This document shows positions 55,417 to 64,000 of a DNA stretch of 64,000 bases, piece after piece. The stretch spans positions 1-64,000 of the forward strand of contig DXDN01000006.1 in NCBI GenBank assembly GCA_019115455.1, written 5' to 3'. This DNA comes from Candidatus Eubacterium faecigallinarum. Lineage in GTDB: Bacteria > Bacillota > Clostridia > Oscillospirales > Acutalibacteraceae. Numbering within the stretch: the first letter of the stretch is position 1; the number at the start of each line of letters is the position of its first letter. The position numbers were made by a program, and so were the translations under genes. The notes below the pieces were generated by a model. It worked only from the letters and a program-made list of their open reading frames with translations, was not told the DNA's origin and searched no databases.

Positions 55417-58044
55417 TTAATATTTTGATTTGCAAGTGTAATTTACTTTGCCGTTTACGGTTCTTTGAAGAGTAAAATTATTTCCGCTCTGGGTAACCTT
55501 AAGTGAAACTTTGGCAGGCTTTACATTTGCGTTGGTATAGAAGCTGCAAGTGATTTTGCCGCCGCTTACTGTCATAACTATCTTAATAGGATAATTTGTT
55601 GTGTTCTTCCATTTGAAGTCCTGGGTTGTGCCGTAAATCGCCGCATCTCTGCCCAATGGAACATAAGTAACACGCTGGCTGTGCTGATGCCTTTCAACAA
55701 TGCCGACATTAGCGTTAAGAGCACAGTTAAACACCGTTGAAGATACCTGGCAAATACCGCCGCCGATACCGTTTTCAACTCCACTGGCGCCAAATACAGG
55801 AGCAGGCTTGTAACCCTTAGCGGCTGTTCTCGGACCGACTACCTTATTGAAGGAGAAGGTTTGACCAGGCTGTACAATCGTACCGGTAATTGATTTTGCG
55901 GCAAGCTGGAGGTTCGTGGTTCGGTTAGCGTTATTAACGTAATTTGAAGAATACGTTGCGTAAAGATTCGAATAGTTCGTTGACTGAACAGAACTGCAAA
56001 TACCCTTATGCGCCGTGCCGTTATAATTAATGAACGCTCTGACTTTTACGTAATATATAGCAGAACTTCTGACATTTCTAATTGTATACGAAGAAGTATA
56101 CGCATTATTGATTGTAATACACTTGTAGCTTGAGCTGAAGTTTTTGTCGGTGCTGTAAAAAATTTGATAACCGCTGGATTTCGTTGTGTCCCATTCAACA
56201 TTTATAGAAGTGCCGCTCTTTGAAACAGCCACATTAGATATTCTTACAGGTGCAGTAGCTATTGCAGCGTCATTACTGTAGGCGCCGTAGTAATTTGTCT
56301 TACCATCGCTGAGCTGAATGAATGCCCTAATTTCAAAATGATAAGCTGTTGACGCAGTAAGTCCGCTTACAGTATAGCTGGTTGCATTTGCACCGGGGCG
56401 AGCGATCTGAACATATTTTTCTGAATTAGGATCGTATTTAAGAAGCTGATATCCGGAAACATTGCTGAGCTTATTCCACTTAAGGGTAACGGTATCGTCC
56501 GTTGAAGATGTGGCTTTAAGTCCTGTTACCTGACCTGGACGGATAATAAACATTTCTGAATCCGTTCCGCTGTAGTTGCCCTTATATGTAATCTTAACAT
56601 TATAAGCGCCTGGATTTGTTCTGCCTGAAGCGTAAGTGAGAGTATAGTCCCTACCGTTTACAAGCACATTGTTGCAAACGTCAGTAATCTTCATAGTTGG
56701 ATTCTTCTGATAGCCGTCATAAGTGTATGATGTCTTTGAGAGAACGGGTGTGCACCTTGAAGGAATTTGCTTGATAACCTTAAAAGTAAGGTTCTTGGTG
56801 CCGCTGTAGTTGCCGATATAAGTTACTTTAACGTTATAAGTGCCTACATTCGTTCTGTCAGGGTCATAGGTTACAGTATAATCCCTTCCCTTTACAAGCA
56901 CATTCTTGCATACGTCAACAATGGAAACTACGGGATTTTTCTCATTACCGTCATAAGTATATGAGGTCTTTGAGAGTTTTGCGGTGCATCTCTCAGGAAT
57001 CTGAGGAATAATTTTTAAGCTGAGGGTATCAGAGCCGCTGTAGTTGCCTATATAATCAATTCTGACATTATAGGTGCCTACCTCTGTTCTGCCCTCGTCA
57101 TAAGTCAGGGTGTAATCCCTGCCTTTAACAAGTACATTTTTGCATACGTCTTTAATTGTGACAGTTGGATTTTTCTGATTGCCGTCATAAGTATATGAGG
57201 TTTTTGAAAGCGTTGCAGTGCATCTCTCAGGAATCTGAGGAATAATTACAAAGCTTACGGTGTCAGTACCGCCGTAATTTCCCATATATGTGATTTTTAC
57301 ATCATAAGTGCCAACTTCTGTTCTTCCTGAATCGTAGCTTAAAGTATAGTCAGTACCTTTTTTGAGTACAACACCCTGAGAATCCGTGATTTTAACAGTT
57401 GGATTTTTTTCGTTGCCGTCATAAGTGTATGAGGTTTTTGAAAGCACAGGAGTGCATACCTCGTTGGCAGGGTCAAAAATTCTGTAGCTAAGTTCATCAC
57501 TTCCGCTGTAGTTACCAATATAATTGATGCCTACATTGTACACACCTGCCTGAGTTGGGTTTTCGTCATATGTGAGGGTGTAATCCCTGCCTTCCTGAAG
57601 CAGGTTGTCGCACACGTCTGTAATTGACACCTCCGGCTTCTTTTCGCTACCGTCATACAGATACTCAGTTTCTGAAATTTCAGGGAAACAACGCTCAGGA
57701 ATCTGAGGAATAACAACAAAGCTAAGCGTGTCTATTCCAGTGTAGTCGCCAATATAATTGACTCTTACATAATACGTTCCTACGTCCGTTCTTCCCGGGT
57801 CATAATCAACAGTAAAGTCACTGTTTTTATCAAGCTTGTTGCCGGCGGCGTCAGTTACGGTGACAACGGGATTTTTTTCATTTCCGTCATATGTATATGA
57901 CACCTTGGACAGTACAGCGTCAAGCTGGGATGCGTCAGTCAAAGGACTGTCGGTATCATCAGCGTATACGCTGAATGCAAAAACAGAGCATACTGCTATC
58001 ATCAAAGCAGCAAAAAGAACTGAAAATTTCTTTAACACTTTCAT
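55417..58044 (-). CDS. Secreted protein: six tandem YTYDG repeats, two FnIII-like domains, VanW domain
   Basis: An 875-residue exported protein. Signal peptide: about 1-28, ending near VYADD. Six tandem repeats of about 78 residues (about 40-505) each carry SKTSYTYDG, an RDYTLTYD block and VGTYNVKITYIGNYSG, and most end in IPERC; these look like MBG-type beta domains. Two fibronectin III-like domains follow (about 506-700), then a VanW domain (about 715-850: GQTFSFNKVVGPRT, NGIGGGICQVSSTVFN, ERHQHS) and a short beta tail. VanW and G5/MBG proteins are cell-surface or secreted, with unclear biochemical roles. ATG 58044 is close to the GGAG; GTG at 58038 is an alternative. It lies six bases after araD. 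Confidence 0.9.
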   Translation of the reverse strand: MKVLKKFSVLFAALMIAVCSVFAFSVYADDTDSPLTDASQLDAVLSKVSYTYDGNEKNPVVTVTDAAGNKLDKNSDFTVDYDPGRTDVGTYYVRVNYIGDYTGIDTLSFVVIPQIPERCFPEISETEYLYDGSEKKPEVSITDVCDNLLQEGRDYTLTYDENPTQAGVYNVGINYIGNYSGSDELSYRIFDPANEVCTPVLSKTSYTYDGNEKNPTVKITDSQGVVLKKGTDYTLSYDSGRTEVGTYDVKITYMGNYGGTDTVSFVIIPQIPERCTATLSKTSYTYDGNQKNPTVTIKDVCKNVLVKGRDYTLTYDEGRTEVGTYNVRIDYIGNYSGSDTLSLKIIPQIPERCTAKLSKTSYTYDGNEKNPVVSIVDVCKNVLVKGRDYTVTYDPDRTNVGTYNVKVTYIGNYSGTKNLTFKVIKQIPSRCTPVLSKTSYTYDGYQKNPTMKITDVCNNVLVNGRDYTLTYASGRTNPGAYNVKITYKGNYSGTDSEMFIIRPGQVTGLKATSSTDDTVTLKWNKLSNVSGYQLLKYDPNSEKYVQIARPGANATSYTVSGLTASTAYHFEIRAFIQLSDGKTNYYGAYSNDAAIATAPVRISNVAVSKSGTSINVEWDTTKSSGYQIFYSTDKNFSSSYKCITINNAYTSSYTIRNVRSSAIYYVKVRAFINYNGTAHKGICSSVQSTNYSNLYATYSSNYVNNANRTTNLQLAAKSITGTIVQPGQTFSFNKVVGPRTAAKGYKPAPVFGASGVENGIGGGICQVSSTVFNCALNANVGIVERHQHSQRVTYVPLGRDAAIYGTTQDFKWKNTTNYPIKIVMTVSGGKITCSFYTNANVKPAKVSLKVTQSGNNFTLQRTVNGKVNYTCKSKY
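56560..57960 (-). repeat. Six tandem 234-bp coding repeats
   Basis: Direct repeats inside the VanW-protein gene, about 234 bases per unit. Units 4, 5 and 3 are the most similar at DNA level (around 56780-57440); units 1, 2 and 6 are more diverged. This suggests expansion from the middle of the array. Confidence 0.8.
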
Positions 58045-58050
58045 CACTCC

Positions 58051-58761
58051 TCAATTATTTTGACCGTAATAAGCGTTGTTGCCGTGTTTTCTGTTGTAGT
58101 GTTTATCAAGAAGGTATTGTTCAATACCGATATCCGAATTCTTGTCAAAGCAGGAAATCCTGAGCGTACGGCTTGCCATCTTGGCAACTTCTTCAAGAAT
58201 AAGGGCATTTTCAACAGCTTTGAACGGGTCCTTTCCCCATGTAAAAGGTCCGTGTCTGTGAATCAGCACCGCCGGACATTCTTCAGGTTTAAGTCCTCTT
58301 TTAGCAAATTCTTCTATTATAACCTTTCCTGTGTTAAGCTCGTACTCACCGTTTACTTCGTCTTCGGTGAGTCCTCTGGCACATGGAATTGCGCAGTTAG
58401 CAAAATCAGCGTGAGTGGTGCCGAATGCAGGTATATCACAGCCTGCCTGAGCCCAGGAGCATGCCCAGGACGAATGGGTGTGCACAATTCCGCCGATATT
58501 GTCAAAATTCCTGTAAAGCTCCAGATGCGTGGGAGTATCTGAGGATGGATTGAGATCGCCCTCAACCTTATTTCCGTCAAAGTCCATAACTACCATGTCC
58601 GAAGCTTTCATAGTATCATATGGCACGCCTGACGGCTTTATTACAAATAATTTTTTCTCCCTGTCAACGGCGGACACATTTCCCCAAGTAAGTACAACAA
58701 GCCCGTAGCTGACAAGCTGAAGATTAGCTTTTAATACTTTTTCCTTTAATTCCTCAAGCAT
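58051..58761 (-). CDS. araD: L-ribulose-5-phosphate 4-epimerase
   Basis: A 236-residue class II aldolase-like epimerase converting L-ribulose 5-phosphate to D-xylulose 5-phosphate. Features: [36 protein letters not shown], the zinc His pair in [23 protein letters not shown] and [14 protein letters not shown]. It is third gene of the arabinose operon, 11 bases after araA. Confidence 0.95.
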   Translation of the reverse strand: MLEELKEKVLKANLQLVSYGLVVLTWGNVSAVDREKKLFVIKPSGVPYDTMKASDMVVMDFDGNKVEGDLNPSSDTPTHLELYRNFDNIGGIVHTHSSWACSWAQAGCDIPAFGTTHADFANCAIPCARGLTEDEVNGEYELNTGKVIIEEFAKRGLKPEECPAVLIHRHGPFTWGKDPFKAVENALILEEVAKMASRTLRISCFDKNSDIGIEQYLLDKHYNRKHGNNAYYGQNN

Positions 58762-58772
58762 ATCTATTCTCC

Positions 58773-60248
58773 TTATAATCCAAGCTTGTAAGCAACGTCG
58801 TTATAAAACAGCTCTTTTTTAAAGGAGTCAATTTCTGTATCCTTGTTAATGTAAAGGAATTCAATGCCCATTATCTCAGCAAAATCTCTCATATGCTCAG
58901 CTGTAAGGGAATAAGAAAGCACTGAATGATGAGCGCCGCCGGCATATATCCAAGCCTCAGCTGAGGTTTGAAGACAAGGCATCGGCTTCCACAGAACTCC
59001 TGCAACAGGAAGCTTAGGCATATCGTTTACCTGTTCCATGCATTCAACATCATTTACAATCATTCTCAGCCTGTCGCCCATATCAACGAGAGTAACAACT
59101 ATTGCGTTGCCTGTCTGAGCTTTGAAAACAAGCCTTGCAGGGTCTTCCCTGTCGCCTATGCCCAGCGGATGAACCTGAATTTTCGGCTTTTCGGCAGCTA
59201 CTGTGGGGCAAACCTCAAGCATGTGTGAACCAAGAAGCATTTCATTGCCGGGTTCAAAATGGTATGTATAGTCCTCCATAAAGGCGGTGCCGCCGTCGGT
59301 CATGCCCTCAGCCATAAGTTTCATAATTCTGGTCATAGCGGCAACCTTCCAGTCACCCTCGGCACCAAAGCCGTATCCCTGACGCATAAGGTCCTGAGCC
59401 GCCAGACCTAGAAGCTGTCTAAGCTGCTGAAGATCCTCAAAATTCGTATGGAAAGCGCCAAAGCCGTTCTCATCAAGGAACTTTTTAATAGCAACTTCCT
59501 CTCTTGCCTGATAGCGAACAGAATCAATATTATCCGTATCTATATCATAATTTTTCTCGTATTCTGCCATCTGAGCGTCAATTTCAGCGTCGGTAACAGA
59601 ATCAACAAGTTTAATTATATCCCCTACTCCGTAATGGTCTACCTGCCAACCGAGTTTAATCTGTGCCTCAATCTTATCGCCGTCGGTTACGGCAACATTT
59701 CTCATGTTATCGGAAATTCTGAGAACTCTGAGCTTGCGTGACTCAGCTGCACCGACAGCCGCTCTCATCCAAACTCCGATTTTGTTTTGGAATTCCTCGT
59801 CTTTCCAATATCCTGCGGCAACCTTAACTCTTTTTCTCATACGTGCGTGGATGTATCCATGCTCTCTGTCGCCGTGAGCTGACTGGTTAAGATTCATGAA
59901 ATCCATATCAATCTCACTCCAAGGGATATCCCTGTTAAACTGAGTATTAACATGCATATAAGGCTTAGAAAGCTCGTTAAGTCCTGCTATCCACATTTTC
60001 GACGGAGAGAATGTGTGCATCCAGGTAATTACGCCGGCGCAGTTAGGATTTGTGTTTGCACTGCGCATTATATCAAGAATTTCGGCAGATGTTTTTACGC
60101 AGGGCTTGGCAACAACTTTGCATGGAAGTTTGCTGCTCCATTCCTCACACATCTGCTGTGCGTGTGAATTTATATCTGCAAAAATTTCTTCGCCGTAAAG
60201 GTGCTGAGTACCTACAATAAACCAAAATTCATAATCTTTGATTGCCAT
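58773..60248 (-). CDS. araA: L-arabinose isomerase
   Basis: A 491-residue manganese enzyme turning L-arabinose into L-ribulose. [12 protein letters not shown] at the start, [17 protein letters not shown] (near 90), [15 protein letters not shown] (near 305) and [26 protein letters not shown] (near 333, containing Glu and His metal ligands; core [19 protein letters not shown]) are intact, as is the late His in [12 protein letters not shown] 60248 with CGGTGA is preferred; the frame to 60287 only adds 13 residues. Confidence 0.96.
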   Translation of the reverse strand: MAIKDYEFWFIVGTQHLYGEEIFADINSHAQQMCEEWSSKLPCKVVAKPCVKTSAEILDIMRSANTNPNCAGVITWMHTFSPSKMWIAGLNELSKPYMHVNTQFNRDIPWSEIDMDFMNLNQSAHGDREHGYIHARMRKRVKVAAGYWKDEEFQNKIGVWMRAAVGAAESRKLRVLRISDNMRNVAVTDGDKIEAQIKLGWQVDHYGVGDIIKLVDSVTDAEIDAQMAEYEKNYDIDTDNIDSVRYQAREEVAIKKFLDENGFGAFHTNFEDLQQLRQLLGLAAQDLMRQGYGFGAEGDWKVAAMTRIMKLMAEGMTDGGTAFMEDYTYHFEPGNEMLLGSHMLEVCPTVAAEKPKIQVHPLGIGDREDPARLVFKAQTGNAIVVTLVDMGDRLRMIVNDVECMEQVNDMPKLPVAGVLWKPMPCLQTSAEAWIYAGGAHHSVLSYSLTAEHMRDFAEIMGIEFLYINKDTEIDSFKKELFYNDVAYKLGL

Positions 60249-60299
60249 ATAATCACCGTATCTTTCCGTTAGAACAAAGTCTAACAATAATTATTTATT

Positions 60300-61877
60300 T
60301 TATATATTTTCAGTTGCCGCTCTTTCCACCGGCAATGCTTTTTTATAAAGCTTCATATAGTCAGCAAAACCCTTAACGTCCTTTTCATCAGGCTCGGTTA
60401 TACTGCTCTTATATCTCGAGAAGACCTTTTCATCAAGATAATCCTCAAGGGGAAGGTTTGAGTTATCAACAGCATATGCCGCCAAAATAGCGATTCCCCA
60501 GGCTCCGCCCTCACCGGCAGTTTCCATAACCGCCACAGGAGTATTCATAGCGCCTGCCATAAGCTTTTGTCCTACGTATTCCGTTTTAAACAGACCGCCG
60601 TGACCTGTAAGTTTGCTGATGGTAACATTCTCATCATCAAGAATTTCCATGCCGATTTTAAGCGCCGCCATTGTTGAATAAATTTGAGCCCGCATAAAAT
60701 TCTTAAGGTTAAAAACTGCGTTTTCCGTCCTGGTAAGCAATGGTCTGCCGCTGTTAAACTTCGTTACAGGCTCGCCTGAGAAATAATTGAACGACACAAT
60801 TCCGCCGCAGTCAGGGTCAGCCTCAAGTGCGATATTATAGAGCATGTCATAAATCTCAGCCTTAGTTTGTGAATTGCCCGAGAGTTTGGAAAATTCTATA
60901 AAAAGATTTACCCAGTAATCAAGGTCAGTGCAGCAGTTGTTACAGTGCACCATGGCTACAGGTTTGCCGTGAGGAGTTGTTACCATATCAATCTCCTCAT
61001 ACACCTTTGAAAGCATCCTGTCAAGCACTACCATAGAAAATATGGATGTGCCTGCTGAAACATTACCTGTATTCAACCTTACGCTGTTAGTAGCGGTCAT
61101 ACCGGTTCCGGCGTCGCCTTCAGGCGGACAGAGTAGAGCTCCCGGTTCAAGATCGCCATCAGGGTCAATAAGAAGCGCACCCTCTTTTGTAAGCGTTCCT
61201 GCGCTCTCTCCAGCAACCAGAACTTTGGGAAGTATACTGCGTATATCCCAGTTGTAACAGCTAACCTCAGGAAGAGTTGAAAATTTATCAAGCATCTCGG
61301 AGTTGTAATCGTTAGCGTCGCTGTCAATGGGAAACATACCCGACGCTTCACCTATACCGAGCACCTTTTGCCCTGTCAGTTTCCAGTGAACATATCCGGC
61401 AAGGGTTGTAAGATAAGAAATATTCGACACGTGCGCTTCGTTATTAAGAATTGCCTGATACAGATGAGCAATACTCCAGCGCTGAGGAATGTTGAAATTA
61501 AAGAGTTGCGTCAGTCTACCTGCCGCATCCGAGGTCATTGTATTTCGCCACGTTCTAAACTCTGCAAGCTGATTCCCTTCTTCATCAAACGGCAAATAGC
61601 CGTGCATCATCGCTGAGAAGCCTAATGAAGCGAGTTTATTTATTTTAGAGCCAAATTTCTCATACACCTGCTTGTTAAGCTTTGAATAAGCATCCTGCAA
61701 GCCGCTCCATACATCATCAAGGCTGTAAGTCCAAACGCCGTTTTCAAGGCGGTTCTCCCAGTCGTGACTGCCTGTAGCCAAGGGATTAAAGTCCTTGTCA
61801 ATTAAAACAGCTTTAATTCTTGTTGAGCCGAATTCAATTCCCAGCGCCTCATTGCCGCTTAAAGTGTATCCAGACAT
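60300..61877 (-). CDS. araB: FGGY-family carbohydrate kinase, probable L-ribulokinase
   Basis: A 525-residue sugar kinase with the FGGY fold: ALGIEFGSTRIKAVLID (phosphate-1 motif), the MHGYLPFD block, EGDAGTGMTATNSVR and NVSAGTSIF, LTGHGGLFKTEYVGQ and TAGEGGAWGIAILAAYA. Position at the head of araA and araD points to ribulokinase, but its sequence type resembles the xylulokinase-like kinases of Clostridia rather than E. coli AraB. I assign AraB from context. Confidence 0.85.
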   Translation of the reverse strand: MSGYTLSGNEALGIEFGSTRIKAVLIDKDFNPLATGSHDWENRLENGVWTYSLDDVWSGLQDAYSKLNKQVYEKFGSKINKLASLGFSAMMHGYLPFDEEGNQLAEFRTWRNTMTSDAAGRLTQLFNFNIPQRWSIAHLYQAILNNEAHVSNISYLTTLAGYVHWKLTGQKVLGIGEASGMFPIDSDANDYNSEMLDKFSTLPEVSCYNWDIRSILPKVLVAGESAGTLTKEGALLIDPDGDLEPGALLCPPEGDAGTGMTATNSVRLNTGNVSAGTSIFSMVVLDRMLSKVYEEIDMVTTPHGKPVAMVHCNNCCTDLDYWVNLFIEFSKLSGNSQTKAEIYDMLYNIALEADPDCGGIVSFNYFSGEPVTKFNSGRPLLTRTENAVFNLKNFMRAQIYSTMAALKIGMEILDDENVTISKLTGHGGLFKTEYVGQKLMAGAMNTPVAVMETAGEGGAWGIAILAAYAVDNSNLPLEDYLDEKVFSRYKSSITEPDEKDVKGFADYMKLYKKALPVERAATENI

Positions 61878-61919
61878 AATAAAACCTCATACCATACGTG
61901 ATATAATTATCTATTGTTT

Positions 61920-61948
61920 ATTTTAACTTATTGCAAAATATTTTTCAA
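61920..61948 (-). promoter_or_regulatory. Promoter of the araBAD-vanW operon
   Basis: On the minus strand TTGAAA (61948-61943), 17 bases, TAAAAT (61925-61920). The 35-base leader holds only a weak imperfect dyad; no AraR-type operator or cre box was recognised with confidence. Confidence 0.55.
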
Positions 61949-61989
61949 TAGACATCATATAAATAATTTGTATATTATTATAAAGAAAA

Positions 61990-62012
61990 AAGGACCTGAA
62001 TATCAGGTCCTT
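61990..62012 (-). terminator. Terminator of the five-tRNA cluster
   Basis: AAGGACCT (61990-61997) and AGGTCCTT (62005-62012); read leftwards it is followed by TTTTTC. It lies two bases after the tRNA-Cys CCA end. Confidence 0.82.
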
Positions 62013-62014
62013 GT

Positions 62015-62089
62015 TGGAGGCACCACCCAGATTTGAACTGGGGCGTAAAGCTTTTGCAGAGCTCTGCCTTACCACTTGGCTATGGTGCC
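62015..62089 (-). tRNA. tRNA-Cys (anticodon GCA)
   Basis: Acceptor GGCACCA/TGGTGCC, anticodon loop CTGCAAA giving GCA, T-arm GTTCAAATC, encoded CCA. Last in the cluster. Confidence 0.97.
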
Positions 62090-62126
62090 GTATAACAAAA
62101 GGCTTCGTATGAAGCCTTTATACTTG

Positions 62127-62202
62127 TGGAGCGGATGACGAGGCTCGAACTCGCTACCTCAACCTTGGCAAGGTTGCGCTCTACCGGGTGAGCTACATCC
62201 GC
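62127..62202 (-). tRNA. tRNA-Gly (anticodon GCC)
   Basis: Acceptor GCGGATG/CATCCGC, anticodon loop TTGCCAA giving GCC, T-arm GTTCGAGCC, encoded CCA. Confidence 0.97.
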
Positions 62203-62207
62203 AGATA

Positions 62208-62283
62208 TGGTGCTTCCGGACGGAATCGAACCATCGACACGGGGATTTTCAGTCCCCTGCTCTACCGACTGAGCTACAGAAGC
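62208..62283 (-). tRNA. tRNA-Phe (anticodon GAA)
   Basis: Acceptor GCTTCTG/CGGAAGC with one T-G pair, anticodon loop CTGAAAA giving GAA, T-arm GTTCGATTC, encoded CCA. Confidence 0.97.
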
Positions 62284-62288
62284 ACAAA

Positions 62289-62365
62289 TGGCGACCCGGA
62301 ACGGGCTCGAACCGTCGACCTCCAGCGTGACAGGCTGGCGTTCTAACCAGCTGAACTACCGGGCC
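62289..62365 (-). tRNA. tRNA-Asp (anticodon GTC)
   Basis: Acceptor GGCCCGG/CCGGGTC, anticodon loop CTGTCAC giving GTC, T-arm GTTCGAGCC, encoded CCA. Confidence 0.97.
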
Positions 62366-62370
62366 ATTTG

Positions 62371-62446
62371 TGGTGGGAACAACAGGGCTCGAACCTGTGA
62401 CCCTCTGCTTGTAAGGCAGATGCTCTCCCAGCTGAGCTATGCTCCC
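62371..62446 (-). tRNA. tRNA-Val (anticodon TAC)
   Basis: Acceptor GGGAGCA/TGTTCCC with one mismatch-tolerant pair, anticodon loop CTTACAA giving TAC, T-arm GTTCGAGCC, encoded CCA. First in the cluster. Confidence 0.97.
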
Positions 62447-62477
62447 ACGTGCCATATCGCGTCTTGCGACGTGTTAT

Positions 62478-62506
62478 ATAATACAATAACTGAATTGAAA
62501 AGTCAA
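62478..62506 (-). promoter_or_regulatory. Promoter of the five-tRNA cluster
   Basis: On the minus strand TTGACT (62506-62501), 17 bases, TATTAT (62483-62478). A GTCTTGCGAC/GTCGCAAGAC dyad lies at 62461-62470 between promoter and tRNA-Val. Confidence 0.7.
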
Positions 62507-62533
62507 TACTTTTTTTTTAACTTTTTAAATAAA

Positions 62534-63400
62534 TCATATTAGTTTTCTGATATCGTCGGGTGTAAAGGTATATACCTTATCACAGAAATGACATTCCACG
62601 GTCGTATTTTCCCCGGAATCTGCCATTTCTTCAAGAGATTCACGTCCTGTTGATACAAGTGCGGCGGCTACTCTTTCCCGTGAGCAGTTGCACCTGTATT
62701 CGATTTCATTCTCGTCAAGCTTGTCAATTTTTATATTTTTAAGCGCTCTCTTTGCGATATCATCCGCAGTCATATCTTTGCTGAGCATCGTAGTTACCGG
62801 CTCAATATCACTGACTGAATATTCAATTTTGTCAATAATCTCATCAGGGCATCCCGGAAGAAGCTGGATTAAAAATCCGCCTGCGGCTGCAACTGTCAAA
62901 TCAGGATTAACGAGAACGCCGAGAGCGCATACAGACGGAGTCTGCTCGGAAGATGCATAGTAATTTGTGATATCCTCTGCTATTTCGCCGCTGACAATCT
63001 CTGTCTGACCCACATACGGCTCATTCATACCCAAATCCTTAAGAACATAAAGAAAACCGTTTGTACCAACAGTTCCCTTTACGTCGAGTTTGCCGGCGCT
63101 GTTAAGCGGAATCTCAACAACCGGGTTTTGAACATAGCCGCGTACATTTCCTCCGCTGTCAGATACTGCAATTATTGATCCAGCCGGTCCTCCGCCGTTT
63201 ATTCTCAGCGTTATAGAATCGTCCTTACCCTTAAGCATATCGCCCATCATTGAAGCCGCAGTCATAAGTCTGCCGAGAGCGGCAGTATTGACCGCCGAGG
63301 TTTTGTGGATCTGCTCGGCTTTAGCAACTACGTCGGTGGTATCGGCAGCAATAACAAATGCGCTGCCGTCTTCTGTGATATATCTTACAATCTTGCCCAT
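62534..63400 (-). CDS. hslO: Redox-regulated chaperone Hsp33
   Basis: A 288-residue holdase chaperone activated by oxidation. The N-terminal core domain includes GRLMTAASMMGDMLKG and LRINGGGPAGSIIAVSDSGG. The C-terminal zinc site is complete: CNCS (near 232) and CHFC (near 263), so the redox switch should work. ATG at 63400 with AGGAAATG upstream is preferred over the frame to 63421. It starts one base after the methyltransferase stop. Confidence 0.95.
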   Translation of the reverse strand: MGKIVRYITEDGSAFVIAADTTDVVAKAEQIHKTSAVNTAALGRLMTAASMMGDMLKGKDDSITLRINGGGPAGSIIAVSDSGGNVRGYVQNPVVEIPLNSAGKLDVKGTVGTNGFLYVLKDLGMNEPYVGQTEIVSGEIAEDITNYYASSEQTPSVCALGVLVNPDLTVAAAGGFLIQLLPGCPDEIIDKIEYSVSDIEPVTTMLSKDMTADDIAKRALKNIKIDKLDENEIEYRCNCSRERVAAALVSTGRESLEEMADSGENTTVECHFCDKVYTFTPDDIRKLI

Positions 63401-63401
63401 A

Positions 63402-64000
63402 TCATTTCCTCTTACATACAAAATATATTCGCTGGCTGTCGTCAGCAGGTTCAGTATATTTCAGTTCGTCATATATACCAATAATTTCAAAGTCGGATAA
63501 TGCCTTAATTAAATCTTCGGTATCATATGCCGTTTCATAAAACTCTTCGCTGAATCTGTCGTAATTTTCACCGTTGAACACAAAGAAATCCAGCAGTATT
63601 CTAACCCTGCCGCCGCCTTCATATTCATTATCCCAGCAAAGAAAAAAGTCCTCTTCATCAAAAGCAAAGGTGTTGTCACCAAGGATGAATTCATGCTTAT
63701 AAAGTGTGTTTACATCAAAAACAAAAATTCCGCCGCTGTTCAGGCACTGATATACTGACGAAAAACACGACTTTACATCATCATAATCATTAAGATGATT
63801 GATGCTGTCAAGGGAGCACAGGCAAAAATCAAATTTCTCGTCAAGGGAAAAATTGCTGATGTCCCCTTTTAACAATTTCACCTTTCCTGCGCATTTATTA
63901 TCCGCCAGCGACAGCATTTCATCAGAAAGGTCAATGCCGGTTACCTCGTACCCCTTATCACTCAGAAGCTTGCTTAAAGTGCCTGTGCCGCAGGCAAGGT
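63402..64000 (-). CDS. Class I SAM-dependent methyltransferase (partial, 5' end outside)
   Basis: The frame is open to the end of the window, so the N-terminus is missing. The visible part starts in motif I, LACGTGTLSKLLSDKGYEV, followed by GIDLSDEMLS (motif II), FCLCSLDSINHL and a late GIFVFDVNTLYKHE. This is the Methyltransf_25/11-type fold of small-molecule methyltransferases. The C-terminal part has the acidic, aromatic DEEDFFLCWDNEYEGGG typical of a Clostridia subfamily often next to hslO. Substrate unknown. Confidence 0.9.
   Translation of the reverse strand, partial: LACGTGTLSKLLSDKGYEVTGIDLSDEMLSLADNKCAGKVKLLKGDISNFSLDEKFDFCLCSLDSINHLNDYDDVKSCFSSVYQCLNSGGIFVFDVNTLYKHEFILGDNTFAFDEEDFFLCWDNEYEGGGRVRILLDFFVFNGENYDRFSEEFYETAYDTEDLIKALSDFEIIGIYDELKYTEPADDSQRIYFVCKRK

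Noticed and set aside
55417-58044. Tandem repeats considered as a CRISPR-like or satellite array
   Set aside because: The unit is 234 bases, in frame throughout and translates into a repeated protein domain.
62249-62542. Frames of 68 and 84 codons over the tRNA cluster
   Set aside because: They consist of translated tRNA genes; such products are common false annotations.

Overview
The window is chromosome from a low-GC (by eye about 40% G+C), endospore-forming Firmicute. The best fit is an anaerobic gut-type Clostridia of the Ruminococcaceae/Oscillospiraceae kind. Evidence: a complete spoIIIA operon (AA to AH), spoIIR, spoIIID, ylbJ and a cwlD-type amidase; the Clostridia order nusB - M22 protease - xseA - xseB - ispA - dxs - tlyA - nadK - argR - recN; a SAM-I riboswitch on metK; and AddAB rather than RecBCD. 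No species can be named from the sequence alone.

Layout. 1-1300: the end of a membrane protein gene and, convergent to it, a XerC/D-type recombinase. 1540-4295: a foreign element of about 2.75 kb between direct repeats. It carries a rolling-circle Rep gene, a pC194/pUB110-like nick site, the catalytic half of a tyrosine recombinase in a shifted frame behind rep, a probable small structured RNA, and a GC-rich, hairpin-rich non-coding block. 4337-6522: radA and the amidase. 6552-7836: a hydroxyacid dehydrogenase and two tRNA-Leu genes. 7945-11297: an alcohol dehydrogenase/lipoprotein/acetyltransferase operon with a divergent LysR regulator. 11379-13937: ylbJ, spoIIR, a YigZ family gene and rpmE. 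14020-29826: a long leftward block with addB-addA, a DUF2461 gene, an Alum_res-type PLP enzyme, a GNAT enzyme, two M42 peptidases, murD, an unknown membrane protein and ligA. 29943-40542: tyrS and the nusB-to-recN cluster. 40654-45796: Asp23 and the spoIIIA operon with a sigma-E-like promoter. 45809-52106: GtrA/YfhO membrane protein, prs, a small anchored protein, spoIIID and proC. 52124-53498: metK with its riboswitch. 53578-55277: an SDR with a C-terminal zinc ribbon. 55356-61948: araB-araA-araD followed closely by a large secreted VanW-domain protein with six tandem repeats. 61990-62506: five tRNA genes. 62534-64000: hslO and a methyltransferase running off the edge.

Most genes form tight leftward operons with short overlaps. 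Housekeeping themes are DNA repair and recombination (RadA, AddAB, LigA, RecN, XseAB), isoprenoid supply (Dxs, IspA), wall synthesis (MurD) and sporulation. The region most worth a second look is 1540-4295. It looks like a rolling-circle plasmid that integrated at a dif-like 11-6-11 palindrome, in which a six-A tract at the end of rep could join the Rep protein to a recombinase catalytic domain.
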